In this document: positions 45,731 through 58,080 of the stretch, piece by piece
Numbering within the stretch: the stretch's first letter is position 1
How the letters are laid out: every line of letters starts with the position of its first letter
DNA from: Solanum dulcamara
Lineage: Eukaryota > Streptophyta > Magnoliopsida > Solanales > Solanaceae
Direction of reading: 5' to 3'
Length of the DNA: 64,000 bases
Assembly (NCBI RefSeq): GCF_947179165.1
Contig: NC_077243.1
Location: forward strand, 48,314,501-48,378,500
Made by a program: the position numbers and the translations under genes
Notes under the pieces: model-generated
The model's database searches: none
What the model saw: only the letters and a program-made list of their open reading frames with translations
Told to the model about the DNA's origin: nothing

Positions 45731-47585
45731 TTGATGTTTTTTGATTACTTGATCTGGATTCCAACTTGTCTTTTTGTACTCCTTACCTCGCCATGAGATT
45801 TGATGTGTGCGCCGAAGTGTTATTAGAACCTTTTTTGATTTATACTCTTATTGGTAATTTGATATTAGCCAAGAGAGTTTATAGAAATTATCTTATGTCG
45901 ATCTTACACAAAGTTATTCCATGTGATCTTATTGAACTAGAATGACCGATTTTGATATTATTCTTGATATGGATTTGTTACATGTCACTTATGTATCTAT
46001 TGATTGTATAACCCATAGGGTCAAGTTTCAATTTCCTAATAAGCCTATTCTTGAATGGAACAGTAAGGATTCGGTGGTTAAGGGTCGGTTAATCTCATGT
46101 CTTAAGGCCTGGAAGATAATTTCCAAAGGGTTCATTTATTATATAGTGCGAGTTAGGGATGTTGATTCCGAAACTCCTACTCTTGAGTTGGTCCCTATAG
46201 TTAATGAGTTCCTCGATGTATTTCCTGATAATTTGTCCAGTATTTCTTCCAAAAGGGAAATTAACATTGGAATAAATCTCCTTCTTGATACTCAACCTAT
46301 TTTTATTCCTTTTTATTATATGTCTCTGGCGGAACTTAACGAGTTGAAAGAGCAATTAAAGGACTTGTTGGATAAGGTCTTTATAAGGTCAAGTGTGTCA
46401 CTATGGGGTGCTCCTGTGTTATTTGTTAGGAAGAAGAATAGGTCGCTCTGAATGTGTATAGATTACCAGCAATTGAATAAGGTCACCATGAAGAACAAGT
46501 ATCCAATTCCAAGGATAAATAATTTGTTTGACCAATTACAAGGGGCAACTTACTTCTCAAAGATTGTTCTACGTTCCGTTTATTTTCAATTAAGGGTAAG
46601 GGAGTGTGATATTCCTAATATGTCACTTCGGACAAGGTATGGTCCTTTTGAATTTGTAGTTATGTCTTTTGGGTTAACTAATGCTCCCTCTATTTTTATG
46701 GATTTGATGAATCGTATCTTCAAGCCACATTTGGACATATTTATGGTGGTGTTTATTGATGATATTTTTATTTATTCTTGGAATGAGGAGGATCATATGG
46801 GTCACTTTAGAATTGTGTTGAAAACATTGAGGGAGAAGAAAATATTATCCAAGTTTAGTAAGTGTAAATTTTAGCTAAGGAAGGTTGCATTTCTTGGCCA
46901 TGTGGTATCCAGTGATAGGATTAAGGTTGATCCAAAGAAAATGGAGGCCATAAAGAATTGACCTAGACTATTGTCTCCTTCGGATATTAGAAGCATTTTG
47001 GGCCTGGTCGGATACTATAAAATGTTTGTTGAAAGGTTTTTCTTAATCTCATCACCTTTGACTAAGTTTATTCAAAAGAAGGTGAAGTTTCAATGGTCGA
47101 AAGCATGTGAAAAGAGTTTCCAAGAGTTAAAAGATCATCTCACTACCGCTCCTATTTTGACCTTGCTGGAAGGGTCCGATGGTTTTGTTGTTTATTGTGA
47201 TTCTTCAAGGGTTGGTCTTGGTTACTTTCTTATGCAACATGGTAAGGTGATAGCCTATGTTTCTAAACATCTTAAGGTACTTGAAAGGAACAATCCAACT
47301 CATGACTTAGAGCTAGCGGCGGTTGTGTTTTCTTTGAAAATTTGGAGACACTATCTTTATGGTGTCCATGTGGATGTATTGACCGACCATAAAAGCTTAC
47401 AATATGTGTCTAAGCAGAAGTATTTGAACCTTGAACAAAGGAGCTGACTTGAATTATTGAAGGACTATGATATGAGTATGTTGTACCATTCAGAAAAAGC
47501 TAATGTAGTTGTCGATGCCCTTAGTCGGCTTCCATAAATAGTGTTGCACATGTTGGGGAAGGTAAAAAAAATTGATCAAAGAAGG
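45731..47585 (+). pseudogene. element G Pol: protease, RT, RNase H
   Basis: The protease region is frameshifted near 45750. An open stretch starting at 45942 has [13 protein letters not shown] and leads into [18 protein letters not shown] (stop at 46449), [37 protein letters not shown] and an intact active site [15 protein letters not shown] at 46873 replaces a residue of the conserved CKFWL. RNase H (about 47180-47440) keeps [16 protein letters not shown] and LTDHKSLQY, so its acidic residues are present. It ends in DALSRLP-like text near 47515 and is cut near 47585 before integrase. A handful of stops are the only lesions. Confidence 0.88.
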
Positions 47586-49895
47586 GGAATTCTATCTCGA
47601 TGAAGGTGTAGATCAAGAGGAGGGTTGTGAAGAGGAACTCCAAAAAGATGATGAATTTTAAAGTGATGATGATGAGGAACAAGACCCATGTAATGGAAGA
47701 GATGTCATCGTTCCTAATGGTTTGATGAGGAAAGTCCCAATTGAAGAAGCTTTCCTCAAGAAGGAAAGTTCACCATACCCATGTATGTAGTAAGGCGAGT
47801 TATGATTAGCAAGCCCATGGATGATCCAAGTCAAAGAGAGAATCTTTTCCACTACAAATGCTTCATAAAGGATAATGTGTGTTCCTTGATCATTGATAGT
47901 GGAAGTTGTGCAAACGTTGCTAGCACCACTTTAGTGGACTTCTTGAAACTTGCACCACTTTAGTGGACTTCTTGAAACTTCCAACCACTAGCCATGCTAC
48001 ACCTTACAAACTTGAATGGTTGAGTGAATGTGGAGAATTGAGGGTACATAGGCAAGTGTCGATCAAGTTTAAAATTAGGAAGTACCAAGATGAGATCCTA
48101 TGTGATGTGGTCCTAATGCAAGATGTGCTACTTGGGAGACCTTAGGAATATGATCATTCAACTAAGAATGAGGGAAGAACCAACAAATATTCGCTTGTGT
48201 TGAATGAACATAAATATGTCCTCCATCCAATGTCAACCTCGCAAGTCAATGAAATGTATCAAAAGATGAGTGAGCTAAGAGAGAAAAAAAAGGATGAGGA
48301 AGAACACGTGGAGGTTGAGAATAATGAAGAGGAAGAAAGAAGGAAGTTGAGGGGAAAGGACCAAGTGTTATTGGCTAGGTATAATGAGATAAGGTAGGAA
48401 GTAGATGCCAAAACCTTTTTGATCCTTATCACAAATAGGGATAATATGTTGCAAACTAACCACTCTCATTCCTCCCTCCCCCATTCTATTTCCCTTCTTT
48501 TGCAGGATTATAATGATGTCTTCCCAAAGGAACTCCCAAGTGGATTACCCTCTCTTTACAGAATTGAACACTAAATTGACTTTATGCCGGGTTCACAATT
48601 TCCAAACAAATCGGCTTATCAAAGTAATCCGGAGGATATTAAAGATATCCAAATAAAAGTTGAAGAGCTCCTCAAAAAGGGCTATGTGAGAGAAGGTATG
48701 AGTTTGTGTGCCATTTTGGTTCTTTTGGTTTTGAAGAAAGATGGAACATGGTGTATGTGTGTTGATTGTCAAGCCGTCAACAAAATCATGGTAAAGTATC
48801 GTCATCCTATTCCTATATTAGATGTTATGCTTGATTAGCTCAATGGTTCTTGCATGTTTTCAAAGATTGATCTTCAGAGTGGTTATCATCAATTTTGGAT
48901 GAACCCCGGTGATTAATGGAAAACGGCATTCAAGACCAAATTTGATCTTTATGAATAGTTGGTGATGTATTTCAATCTCACTAATGCTCCTAGTACTTTT
49001 ATGCATATCATGAACCATGTGATAAAACCCTTCATAGGGAAATTTATGGTTGTCTATTTTGATGACATCTTAATTTATAGCAAAACCATGAATGAACATG
49101 TAGATCATTTAAGATGTGTATTTGATGTGCTTGGGAAAGAACAACATTATGCTAATTTTGAAAAGTGTGCATTCTATGTTGATGAAGTGGTTTTCTTGGG
49201 TTTTGTTGTGAGCTCACGGGGCTTTGAGGTTGAGGAATCTAAGATAGACGCCATTAAGAATTAGCCAACTTTGAAATCCATAAGTGATGTTAGAAGCTTT
49301 CATGAATTGTCACTCCCTTGAGTGAGGTAATCCAAAAGTATAAACCTTTTAATTTTATACATTAATAAATATTTGTGGGAAGGAAGCAAAAGCTTTTGAG
49401 AACTTGAAATCAATTCTTAGCTCTACACCTTTGTTGTAATTACCCAATTTTTAGAAAATGTTTGACATTGAGTGTGATGTTTGCAAAGTACGCATTGGAG
49501 CCGTCTTATTGGAAGACCAAAAGCACATTGCTTATTTTAGTATTCCATTTATGATCTTGAATTTTGTTCTTTGATTAGAACATTGGGTAATTGGCAACAT
49601 TACTTGTGGACCAAAGAATTTGTCATTAGGTCGTATCATGAGTCTCTAAAGCATTCCAAGCCCAAGGGAAGTTAAACAAACAGCACGCCAAATGTATTGA
49701 ATTACTTGTAACATTCCTTATGTAATCCAATACAAAAAGGGGAAGGAAAATGTATGGCAGATGCCTTGTCTAGGAAACATGTGTTGATAGCTACCTTGTC
49801 TTCTAAATTGCTTGGTTTTGAATGTTTGAAGGCAATGTACCCCACGATCCCATATTTGCTAAACTCTACCAAGATTGTGAGGGATTCCAATTAGC
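47586..49895 (+). pseudogene. element J Pol fragment: protease, RT, RNase H of another Ty3/gypsy lineage
   Basis: It starts in an acidic linker (EEGCEEELQKDDEF) and KPMDDPSQRENLFHYKCF, then a retropepsin with an intact SLIIDSGSCANVASTTL, of which about 25 nt around 47945 are duplicated. Linker VLHPMSTSQVNEMYQKMSEL follows. RT is split at 48836 and 48955 by stops, with [45 protein letters not shown] and an intact [11 protein letters not shown]. RNase H (49440-49760) is frameshifted. The RT is clearly distinct from F1/G. No LTR of J is present; the right end is cut at the LTR fragment of C. Confidence 0.85.
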
Positions 49896-51034
49896 ACATC
49901 CATACCAACAACAACAACCACCATCCATATACAATAAAACTACTTCAACATTATTCAATACAAGTTCCAAACAACCCACCAAAACCCACGACATCAAAAT
50001 ACAGTTTTTGATCTTTATTTCATAAAATTACAACCACATAGAAGTGAGAATAAAGTGGCTGCGAACAGCAGCACTTATACTCATTTAACTACATTTACAG
50101 CCCTTCAACATAAACAAATTACCTTCAAATACAATACCATAGTAACAACAACACTAGCCAAACTTTAATCCAACTAGAGCGGCCTCTATTATGTCCATTT
50201 ACAAAATCAATAATAAATATGTAATTTTCCTACCTCCAACCTTTTTTAATACAAGTAATCTTTCCATCACATCATCATTAATTCCAATTTAAAAGAAAGA
50301 AACCCTACCTTAGCAACTTGGCTCCGCAACTGGACTGAAAATTGATGGACTTCTCGTTGAACTTTCTTGTTGCCCTAATAATTAATTGAAGTTGTTAAAA
50401 ACCTTCATTTAATTGAAGAATACCTTAGATAATTAATTTACGGATGAAATTTGAGGCCTTACCTTGTTACTAGCTTGGCTGTAGCTCTCTCTCTTTCTTT
50501 CTCTCTATTTTTCTCCAAATTTCTAAGTGTAGAAGATGATAATGAAACCCTTAGTCATTAGTTGATATATATACCCCTTCTTTGAAAGTGACACATGTCA
50601 TTCCCTAAAGGTGATATATGTCCAACTCTTAGGCATCCACCTCAGCCCATGCACCCACCCAGGTGCTGCCATGTGGCATGGTGGGGGTCCACCCTAGTAG
50701 GTGCATCATCTACTTAGTCCAAGTAGGTGCATCGCCTACTTATTCCTTTTTGTGGGTTCATAATCTCATCTCACTTTAAGAACCTATGAAATCATTGCTA
50801 CTTAAGCTCGACATGTACTCAAGTAGCTTAATTATATAAGACATCCAAGTCGGTAGCTTACGCAAGTAAGTCGACTACCATGACTCATTATTTGCCCTCC
50901 AACTCCTTCCAAATCCCTCTAAACCTATTTCCAACCATCACTATTCACACAGAACTTCATGGATAACATGGATCACATGGCAATCTTTTATAGAGAAAAA
51001 AATGTTCCGATGTATAAGAGTGTGGGGTATAACA
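49896..51034 (-). repeat. 3' LTR of element C, truncated
   Basis: On plus it ends GTGGGGTATAACA at 51034, next to the polypurine tract. It includes U3 palindromes (50696-50740) and a TATA-like atatatata near 50566. It aligns with the solo LTR only from about 54930 onward; the U5 side is lost at the junction with J. Confidence 0.83.
50696..50740 (-). promoter_or_regulatory. U3 palindromes, LTR of C
   Basis: gtaggtgcatcatctactt and aagtaggtgcatcgcctact: the same arms as in A, B and D with gcatc centres. Confidence 0.55.
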
Positions 51035-51048
51035 TCCTTCCCCCCTTT
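51035..51048 (-). promoter_or_regulatory. polypurine tract of element C
   Basis: On minus AAAGGGGGGAAGGA precedes the LTR start TGTTATACC. Confidence 0.85.
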
Positions 51049-51166
51049 AGAACATTCGTCCTCGAATGTTAATAAGTCTTATAAGGTCTTATAAGGATTT
51101 TGGTAAATCTCTATAATAATTGTCATATATAAGCCTCTTATTAATCAACATAATCTATTTAGGAGT

Positions 51167-52236
51167 TTAATTACCTGTGGGTATAAGGAACAAGTACGGA
51201 TATTTATTCTTCATTTCTTCCTCGGTTTTTCAGGTTATCTCTTCTCTATTCTTATTTCGCCACAATACTTTAATGGAGGCCACATCCTTGGTGCGCAACC
51301 TTCTGACTTGGCAATCAAGTATAGCTATAGTGTGTTCCTCATAAGATAGTTCCTCTGTCACTTGGACATGATCCACGAGGAATACTCTAAGAAGCATTAC
51401 CAATACATATGCGAGGCATCGACATATGAAAGACTGGGTGTACTTCTTCCAAATCCGATGGTAGGTCCAATAAATAGGCAACTTTGCTTATCCTACGGAT
51501 GACCTGATAAGGACCAATGTATCTTGGGCTAAGCTTCTATTTCTTGCCGAATCTCATTACCCCCTTCATGGGTGACAACTTCAAGAACACCCAATCATCC
51601 ACTTGAAACTCTAAAGGTCGATGTCGATTATCTGCATATGATTTCTGTCGACTCTGGGATGCTAATAACCTCTCCTGAATGAGCTTCACTTTATCCACAG
51701 CTTGCTGAACCATGTCAGGGCGTATTAGTCGTGTTTCACCAATATCAAACCAACCAATAGGTGACCTACTCTTCCTGCCATACAAAGCCTCATACGGTTC
51801 CATCTGGCTACTAGAATGATAGCTATTATTATAGGCAAACTTGATAATTGGAAAATAATTATCCCAACTTCCTCTGAAGTCAATAATACAAGCCCGCAAC
51901 ATGTCCTATAATGTCTAAATAGTACGTTCAGCCTGCCCATCAGTCTGAGGGTGAAATATTGTGCTAAGATTTACCTGTGTCCCCAATCCTTCTTGGAATG
52001 ATCTCTAGAAGTTAGCAGTAAACTGAGTTCCTCTATCCAATATAATAGATGTGGGGACCCCATGAAGTCTCACTATCTCCTTAATAAATAACCTTGCATA
52101 GTCCTCAGCTGAATATGTAGTCCTAACTGAAAGGAAATAGGCTGATTTTGTCAGTCTATCTACAATAACCCATATGGAATCATACTTCCGTAGAGTTCGA
52201 GGTAGGCCTGTAACGAAGTCCATATTCTGTAACCTT
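51167..52236 (-). pseudogene. chromovirus-type integrase of element C, nearly complete C-terminal two thirds
   Basis: It would integrate retrotransposon cDNA. Minus strand: MDFVTGLPRTLRKYDSIWVI (first catalytic Asp), LHGVPTSIILDRGTQFTANF (second Asp) and FHPQTDGQAERTI (catalytic Glu; about 51925-51960), so the D,D,E triad is present. Then AYNNSYHSS, EALYGRKSRSP, EFQVDDWVFLKLSPMKGV and the GPY-type motif after a stop near 51537. VHPVFHMSMPR follows, and the tail RRLRTKDVASIKVLWRN, then TEEEMKNKYPYLFLIPTGN, stops at 51167. Two stops lie next to the Glu region and others in the tail. The zinc domain is missing. Tail style fits Del/Tekay; this is the best integrase here. Confidence 0.9.
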
Positions 52237-52612
52237 CAGCCTCATTTATTACCTTTCAATTTCCTTAAAAGACTTTAACTGTCACTCTACTTTTTATTTT
52301 TTAATCTCAATCCTTAGGGTTGTCTATCAAGTAACGCTGGAGTTTTTCCTATATAATAACTTTACATAGATACTCTGTGCTCTGTCTATCATCAACTGGT
52401 ATAATTCTGAAAGAATTTGACATATAAGTTCGCTATCGTTTAGTAACCAGCTAGTTCTGATCGTCTTGCTTAAACTATTTTTTATTTCTCTTAACCCCAC
52501 TTGTAACGCTCTAGACACATTATCCCGTGTCTTTTCTTTATCTTTAATTCAGACTCGTCTATTGCCCCTTTACTCAGAGTTTGCTCTTAATTTTTTTTCA
52601 TACGTTATATTG
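52237..52612 (-). other. internal region of C upstream of integrase, shared with B
   Basis: No known domain. On minus it is collinear with text in B near 31280-31500 (tagctggttacta versus tagctagttacta; acttatatgtcaaattc versus gcttatatgttaaattc). One open frame, 52327-52518, encodes about 63 residues including TSWLLNDSELICQILSELYQ; the B copies are full of stops, so protein-level conservation is unproven. Confidence 0.5.
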
Positions 52613-52617
52613 CAATC

Positions 52618-55600
52618 TATCACGACCCAACCCCATAGTCCACGATTGTGGCCCGACATGGACCTCCGTACCTATAACTATTAGGTATAAGGGCTTCCCA
52701 TCAACACCCCAGTGGGTGATAATATTTTCATATACATGTAGCCTCTTTTATGTGCATCATAACATAAAAAGGCACGCAAGCCGACAAGGCTGTCATAACT
52801 TAATAATAATTATAACATGCCATATAAGCACAGATGAAACAAACTTGTAAACAACCCACATACATATGTCTACAGACCTATAAGAATATTAATGGTAACA
52901 TATGGCAGGACAGATCCTCTGCCGTACCCCTGAACAAACAAATATATACATCAAGGTTCAGTACCAAAAGCTGATCTCCGATACAATAGAGCTCTTCTCA
53001 AACTCGCTGGGTGGAACCCTAAGCTGGTGGATCCTCAAGTTACGGGTCTGTACCTGTGGGCATGAATTCAGTCCCCCAAAAAAAGTGGGTCAGTACGATA
53101 TATGTACTGAGTATGTAAGCTTAAAACATTATAAAAAAAATTACAGTTGAAATAGGGATGCAGGGAATAAATATGACAGTTTACAGTCACTGTGCCTATA
53201 TCTTAGGACATGTAGTCATATACATTATCATACACTATACCCGGCCCTCTAGTGAACCATATCAACATATCATCATATCATCATGTCGTTATCTCTTTTA
53301 ATCATGTATATTACTTTACAATATTTTCGTATATGGCATCATATTATCGTATACGGTATAATCTTAGCATATATGTCATCATATTATATCTGGTCCATTA
53401 TGGGCTCAGGGTCACAAATATATCACTATATTTTCATATGCATGCCTACATAAAGTGTCCGGCCCTTTAGTGAGGACTCAGTGAAGGGAGTGGGGTATAT
53501 CTATAGCATACCAGCATCATATACATGCGTATCCCGGCCCTCTAGTGAGAGACTCGGTATTTCTTCCTTATTTCACCACACATACCATCATATTACAACA
53601 CATACCATCATAGTACAGCCAGCCTGGGACTCAGGGAATATTCGTATAGTCATAATATATACCGCGCCTTATGTATGGAATCATCTTCTCATGCATAAAA
53701 TCATACGTATCTGGCCTGAGACTCGGTGAAAGAAGAAGTAAAGCTGTGCCCGAGTAATATCCGGCCCATCATGGGATACAGAGAAAGAAGGGTTACAGCA
53801 TGCACGAGTAGAGTAGTGAGAAACTATATGCAACTAAGTCAACCTCTGAGACTCAATGAAATAGTCAAGTGAACCGTTACCTAAAGAACAGGAAAGTAAT
53901 TATCTGAAGTACCCTTTAGATGTCATTAGGGATTACATCAATTGGGGCCTTAGAAATCACAGACATGTATCAAGACAATGCCACATAGATCATGTAACCA
54001 AAGACACAACTTATGCAATCAAAAACATAACTCATGCAATCAGAAACACAACTTATGCAATTAGAAACATTTATCACTGTAGAGCCTTTAGGAAGAGGAA
54101 CTGGTATCTCCACTTACTATTCACTATATAGAAGGCTCGAGAATAGTATTTTAACTACTTTCAGACCTTTAATATTCAAAGGTGACTACAAGTCACAAGT
54201 TATACATAGAACTTATAAATCGAGTCACCTCCAGATCCATGTCCTATATTACCTATAGTCCAGTCTTTCTACAGGTTGGAAAAGACAAGCTTTACATGTA
54301 CTACTTTTTATCACATGGAAGACTTGAAAGGTAATGACTTAACTTATTATAGAAGTTCTAATTAGTAGAAAGTGAACAAGAGTCTTAACTCATACTCAGA
54401 GCTTTAACAATAGAATAACTTCCAATTTCACATACATAATACTTACATCTAAGACATGCCAAAAGAAAAGAAAGGGTAGCTTCACATACTCATCACTTCC
54501 TAACGTATGGAAGGCTTGAGAAGCCCTAGTTCAATTACTGTAAGAGTGCTTTTCTCAAGAAGTAAAGTAGGACTGTGAATTACGCTTGACATTTATAAGT
54601 AGATTTACCTTCAACCTTATATCATTCATTACTTAACTTGGAGACATGCCAAAAGAAAGGAGAGATAGGCTTTACATACCTGTAGTAGCTCAATTATAAC
54701 CAGCTTGCTTTGTTACTCCTTCAACCTATTTAAAATGAAAGTAATACTGAGATTACTAACTTTCAACTTTCTAGCTTCCAAATCTACGATCAAGCATCTG
54801 TAGGAATCATTTCCTTATTTACTCTTATTGACTAGTCTATTCGTTAGTTACGAAATTAACGGAAATTGGGCAGCATCTCTCCTATAACTTGCCCTATCCA
54901 AATTCTAGATTTAACATTTAACCTTAGCAGCCATATTAACAACAAAATGCAGCAGCTATGTACCATCAAATTACTACAATACTACGCAATACAAGCTCCA
55001 AACAACTCGCCCAAAACCATGTCACCAAAATAGGGTTCTCAACCTTTATTTCATAAAACCTTTAAAATAGAGGGTTAGGTGGCTGAAACCAAAAGCACCC
55101 ACACCTCTTTTTACCTACGTTCCATCCCTACAGCACGCCATTAAATCATCTCCAAATACAATGCCACAATCGAAACAACACTATACAACTTTAACAACTT
55201 TAACTCGGTTAGAACGACTTTAATTTTTTTTTCACAACCTCCAGCCTACTTATGCAATTTTTCCTAATTCCAACTTCATGTAACACAAGTAATATACTCC
55301 ATAAAAACTTCATTAACTCCAATTCGAAAGGGAGAACCTTACCTTGCCAAAACTTGCCTCGAAAGCACTCTAACATGGCTGAAAAGTAATGGACTGCTCG
55401 TTACCCTTCCTTTGTGCACCAAATAAGTAATTTACATTATTAAACACTGTTATTTAACCATAGAATACCTTAAATAATTAATTCACTAAGAGAAATTGGA
55501 GGGCTTACGTTTTTTCTCCTTGGGTCGTCACTACTCTCTCTAGTTCCCTTAGGGTTTCTTTTCTTTTCAAACTGATAAAAGATGAACTTGTGATGAATTA

Positions 55601-56152
55601 GTCATAAAATGATACATATATACTATCCCTTAAGAGGTGACATGTTTCATCCCCTAAGGGTGACATGTGTCCAGCCCTCATTGGGCCAACACACCCATGC
55701 AATCCCTCCTAGGCTGTCACATGGCAGGTGGGGTCCACCCTAAGCTGTTGCATCACCTACTTGACCATAAGTAGGTGTATCACCTATTGCCATATGTCAC
55801 TTCCTCATGCTGCCACTTTTCCTCTTCTCCACTTTGTAGGTTCGTAATCTCGTCTCACTTTAAGAATCTATATAGTCCTTGCTACTTAAGCTCAGCGTGT
55901 ACTCAAGTAGATTAAGTATGTAAGACATCCAAGTCGGTAGCTTATGCAAGTAATTCGAGTCCTACGACTTATTACTTGGCCTCCAACTCTTTTCAAATTC
56001 TTATAATCCTATTTCCAATCTTCCCTATTATGAGGCACCACATTCTCCCTTTCTTAGAGTTGTTTGACCACATTATAGAAGATAGGGATCACATAGAAAC
56101 TCTTAAGAAGCTTAAGAAGACGTTCCAAGGTACAAAAGGACGGGGTATAACA
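52618..56152 (-). mobile_element. solo LTR (A/B/C family) with perfect target duplication
   Basis: On plus it starts TATCACGACCC (TG changed to TA) and ends GGGGTATAACA. The 5-bp duplication caatc is perfect (52613-52617 and 56153-56157). No primer site or internal region is attached, so it is a solo LTR of about 3.5 kb inserted in element C. It has the conserved block (53047-53116) and U3 palindrome arms near 55757-55787. No gene. Confidence 0.9.
53047..53116 (-). promoter_or_regulatory. conserved LTR block, solo LTR
   Basis: gggcatgaattcagtccccc, then gtgggtcagtacgatatatg, then tactgagtatgtaag on plus: reverse complement of the block at 28527-28586. Confidence 0.6.
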
Positions 56153-56157
56153 CAATC

Positions 56158-56876
56158 TTTATAAGAATATGTGAAGATGCTCAACTTAGCTTGAGAAATA
56201 CCTGAGCGTTATCTCACTAGTCTTCATGCTTTACCTAGACTTCTCCTCTCTTATATTATAATCGGTATTCGGATAGATCTCTGGCCCAACAATGGCCATG
56301 TCCTATTTTCCCTTAGTACTAATTCTATCTCAGTAATTTAGCTTAACCTATCTTTTCACCTCTCTATAACGTACCCAAAATATCATAATTGCATTGTCAT
56401 TATTGAATCCTTACTCCTCTTATCATGTACAAACTTATTTGGTCTTACGCTTAACATACAAATATTTGCATTTTGCATAACTATTCTTGTATAATTTGTT
56501 TAAGGTATATTCAATCTTAGACATAGTCTTTCCATCTTCTGGTCCATTCTGCTTTACATATTTCCTTCATACTAAAACTCGCTCGTCCTATTTTGTCATA
56601 CTTCTTTCTCTTCCTTTATTCACTCTTTGATCTTCTCATCTCCTACCATCGGAGATTTTCTATTCCTTCTCCTTGGTTACTTATAATCATAATATCATTA
56701 GAAAACAACTCCATATCCAATATCTTAGCCTTTAATCCAGCATAATATCACTATCTCTCATAATATCTCTTGAGTTATTCAATACCATTCTCTTGTCATA
56801 CTTTTCCTTTTTATACAAACCCACCTTCTAACTTCATGTTATTCAAGGTTTCTACGAAAACTTCTTGACACTGCAT
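56158..56876 (-). repeat. internal region of C shared with B, left-hand block
   Basis: The reverse complement is collinear with 31005-31755 of B; for example actcaagagatatta, gatagtgatattatgctgga and ccgatggtaggagatgagaa have clear B counterparts, and gctaagttgagca matches the text just before the 5S segment of B. No coding motif. Its right end meets plus-strand LTR sequence at about 56877. Confidence 0.65.
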
Positions 56877-57773
56877 ACACTGTAACACTTCTTTGCCGAG
56901 TCCTGGGCTGGTTATAAAATTCGTGTAATTTACTGCATTGTCCACCACCCCTCACTAGAGGGCCGGGTACATATGTATATATATGATGATGTGTTGTAAT
57001 AAGGTGGTGATGGCACTAGGGCCATGATGGTTTTACAGATATGATTCACCGGACCCCTGAAAGGGCCGGCTATATTGTATGATATGAGGATGCATGCTTT
57101 TATAATTCACAGAGTACAAGTACAGGTTTCTGATTTGATAATTTATTTCCCTACTTCTCTATTTTAGATATACCTCCAGTTGTATTATGTTACGTTTTAC
57201 ATACTCAGTACATATGTCGTACTGATCCCCTTTCTTCAGGGGGCTGCATTTCATGCCCACAGGTATAGGTACAGGTTTTGGGAGTCCGTTAGCTTAGTAT
57301 TCTGCTCAACTCAGTTGGAGGAGGCTTCATTGTATTGGAGCCTAGTTTTTGATACTGACCATTGATGTATAAAATTGTTTTGTTTATTCAGAGGTACGGC
57401 GAGGGCCCTGTCCCGCCATATATTATCATTAATATTTTTAGAGGTCTGCAGACATGTATATGTGGGTTGTGTATATCAGTTTGATTCAGATGGGTCTACG
57501 TGATGTATGATATATGTTATTATATTATGGCAGCCTTGTCGACTTGCATGCCCTTTCATGAAGTGAAACAAATGAAAAAGGCTACAGGTTTATAAAAATA
57601 TTATCGCCCAATAGGGCTCTGATACATGGCGTTGTGTTATTTGTAGTCTGGTTTGACTACACTTGATTTATATGCATTGCGTGTCTATAGTTCGACTTGA
57701 CCACAGCTGATAGATATGTATATAGGGGTCCATATCGGACCCCAATCCCAGCCTACGGGATTAGGTTGTGACA
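56877..57773 (+). repeat. A/B-type LTR 3' fragment (D1)
   Basis: Collinear with 28205-29051, from ctgtaacacttcttt to the terminus ggttgtgaca. The conserved block is at 57197-57265. It is truncated on the left and directly abuts D2. No primer site follows. Confidence 0.82.
57197..57265 (+). promoter_or_regulatory. conserved LTR block, D1
   Basis: actcagtacatatgtcgtac, then tgatcccctttcttcagggg, then gctgcatttcatgcccacag. Confidence 0.6.
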
Positions 57774-57974
57774 GTATTGATTGTTTGAAATAGGTTTGGA
57801 AGGATTTAAAAGGGTTTGAGGCCAAATAATTTGTCATATTAATCGACCTACTTGCTTATGCTAATGGTTCGGATGTCTTACATAATTAAGCTACTTGATT
57901 AGACATCTAGCTTAAGTAGCACGGATCACATATGTTCTTAAGTTAATACTAATTGCTAACCTCCTAAAAAGAAC

Positions 57975-58080
57975 AAGTAGGTGATGCACCTACTTCAAGT
58001 AGATGATGCACCTACTTAGAATATGTGGACTGCATTTTAAATTAAAAGGAAAAGTAGGTGATGCAACTACTTAGTAACTT
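57975..58080 (+). promoter_or_regulatory. iterated U3 palindromes, D2
   Basis: Three arms in quick succession: aagtaggtgatgcacctact, then aagtagatgatgcacctact, and about 30 bases later aagtaggtgatgcaactact. The pairs are near-perfect inverted repeats with an atg centre. Confidence 0.62.

Larger units (their letters stand above)
42140..47585 (+). mobile_element. Ty3/gypsy element G, 5' LTR to RNase H, 3' part missing
   Basis: The 5' LTR (42140-44336), primer site, gag and most of pol are present. Integrase and 3' LTR are missing, because the sequence switches near 47585 to another Ty3/gypsy lineage (J). G is closely related to F1 in coding sequence but its U3 is unrelated. It is inserted in the leader of H; the preceding 5 bases are ttagg, but the partner target duplication is lost with the 3' end. 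Coding damage is light (few stops), so G is the best-preserved element here. Confidence 0.87.
49896..56876 (-). mobile_element. LTR retrotransposon C (A/B-related), minus strand, truncated, hosting a solo LTR
   Basis: In element sense (right to left) it has an internal region shared with B (56158-56876 and 52237-52612), integrase (51167-52236), polypurine tract and a 3' LTR whose distal end is truncated (49896-51034). The 5' LTR and leader are missing; a plus-strand LTR fragment (D1) follows at 56877. A solo LTR is inserted at 52618-56152. The integrase tail is uninterrupted, unlike in element A. Confidence 0.78.

Noticed and set aside
52618..56152. 5' LTR of element C
   Set aside because: A perfect caatc duplication flanks it and no primer site adjoins it, so it is an independent solo LTR.
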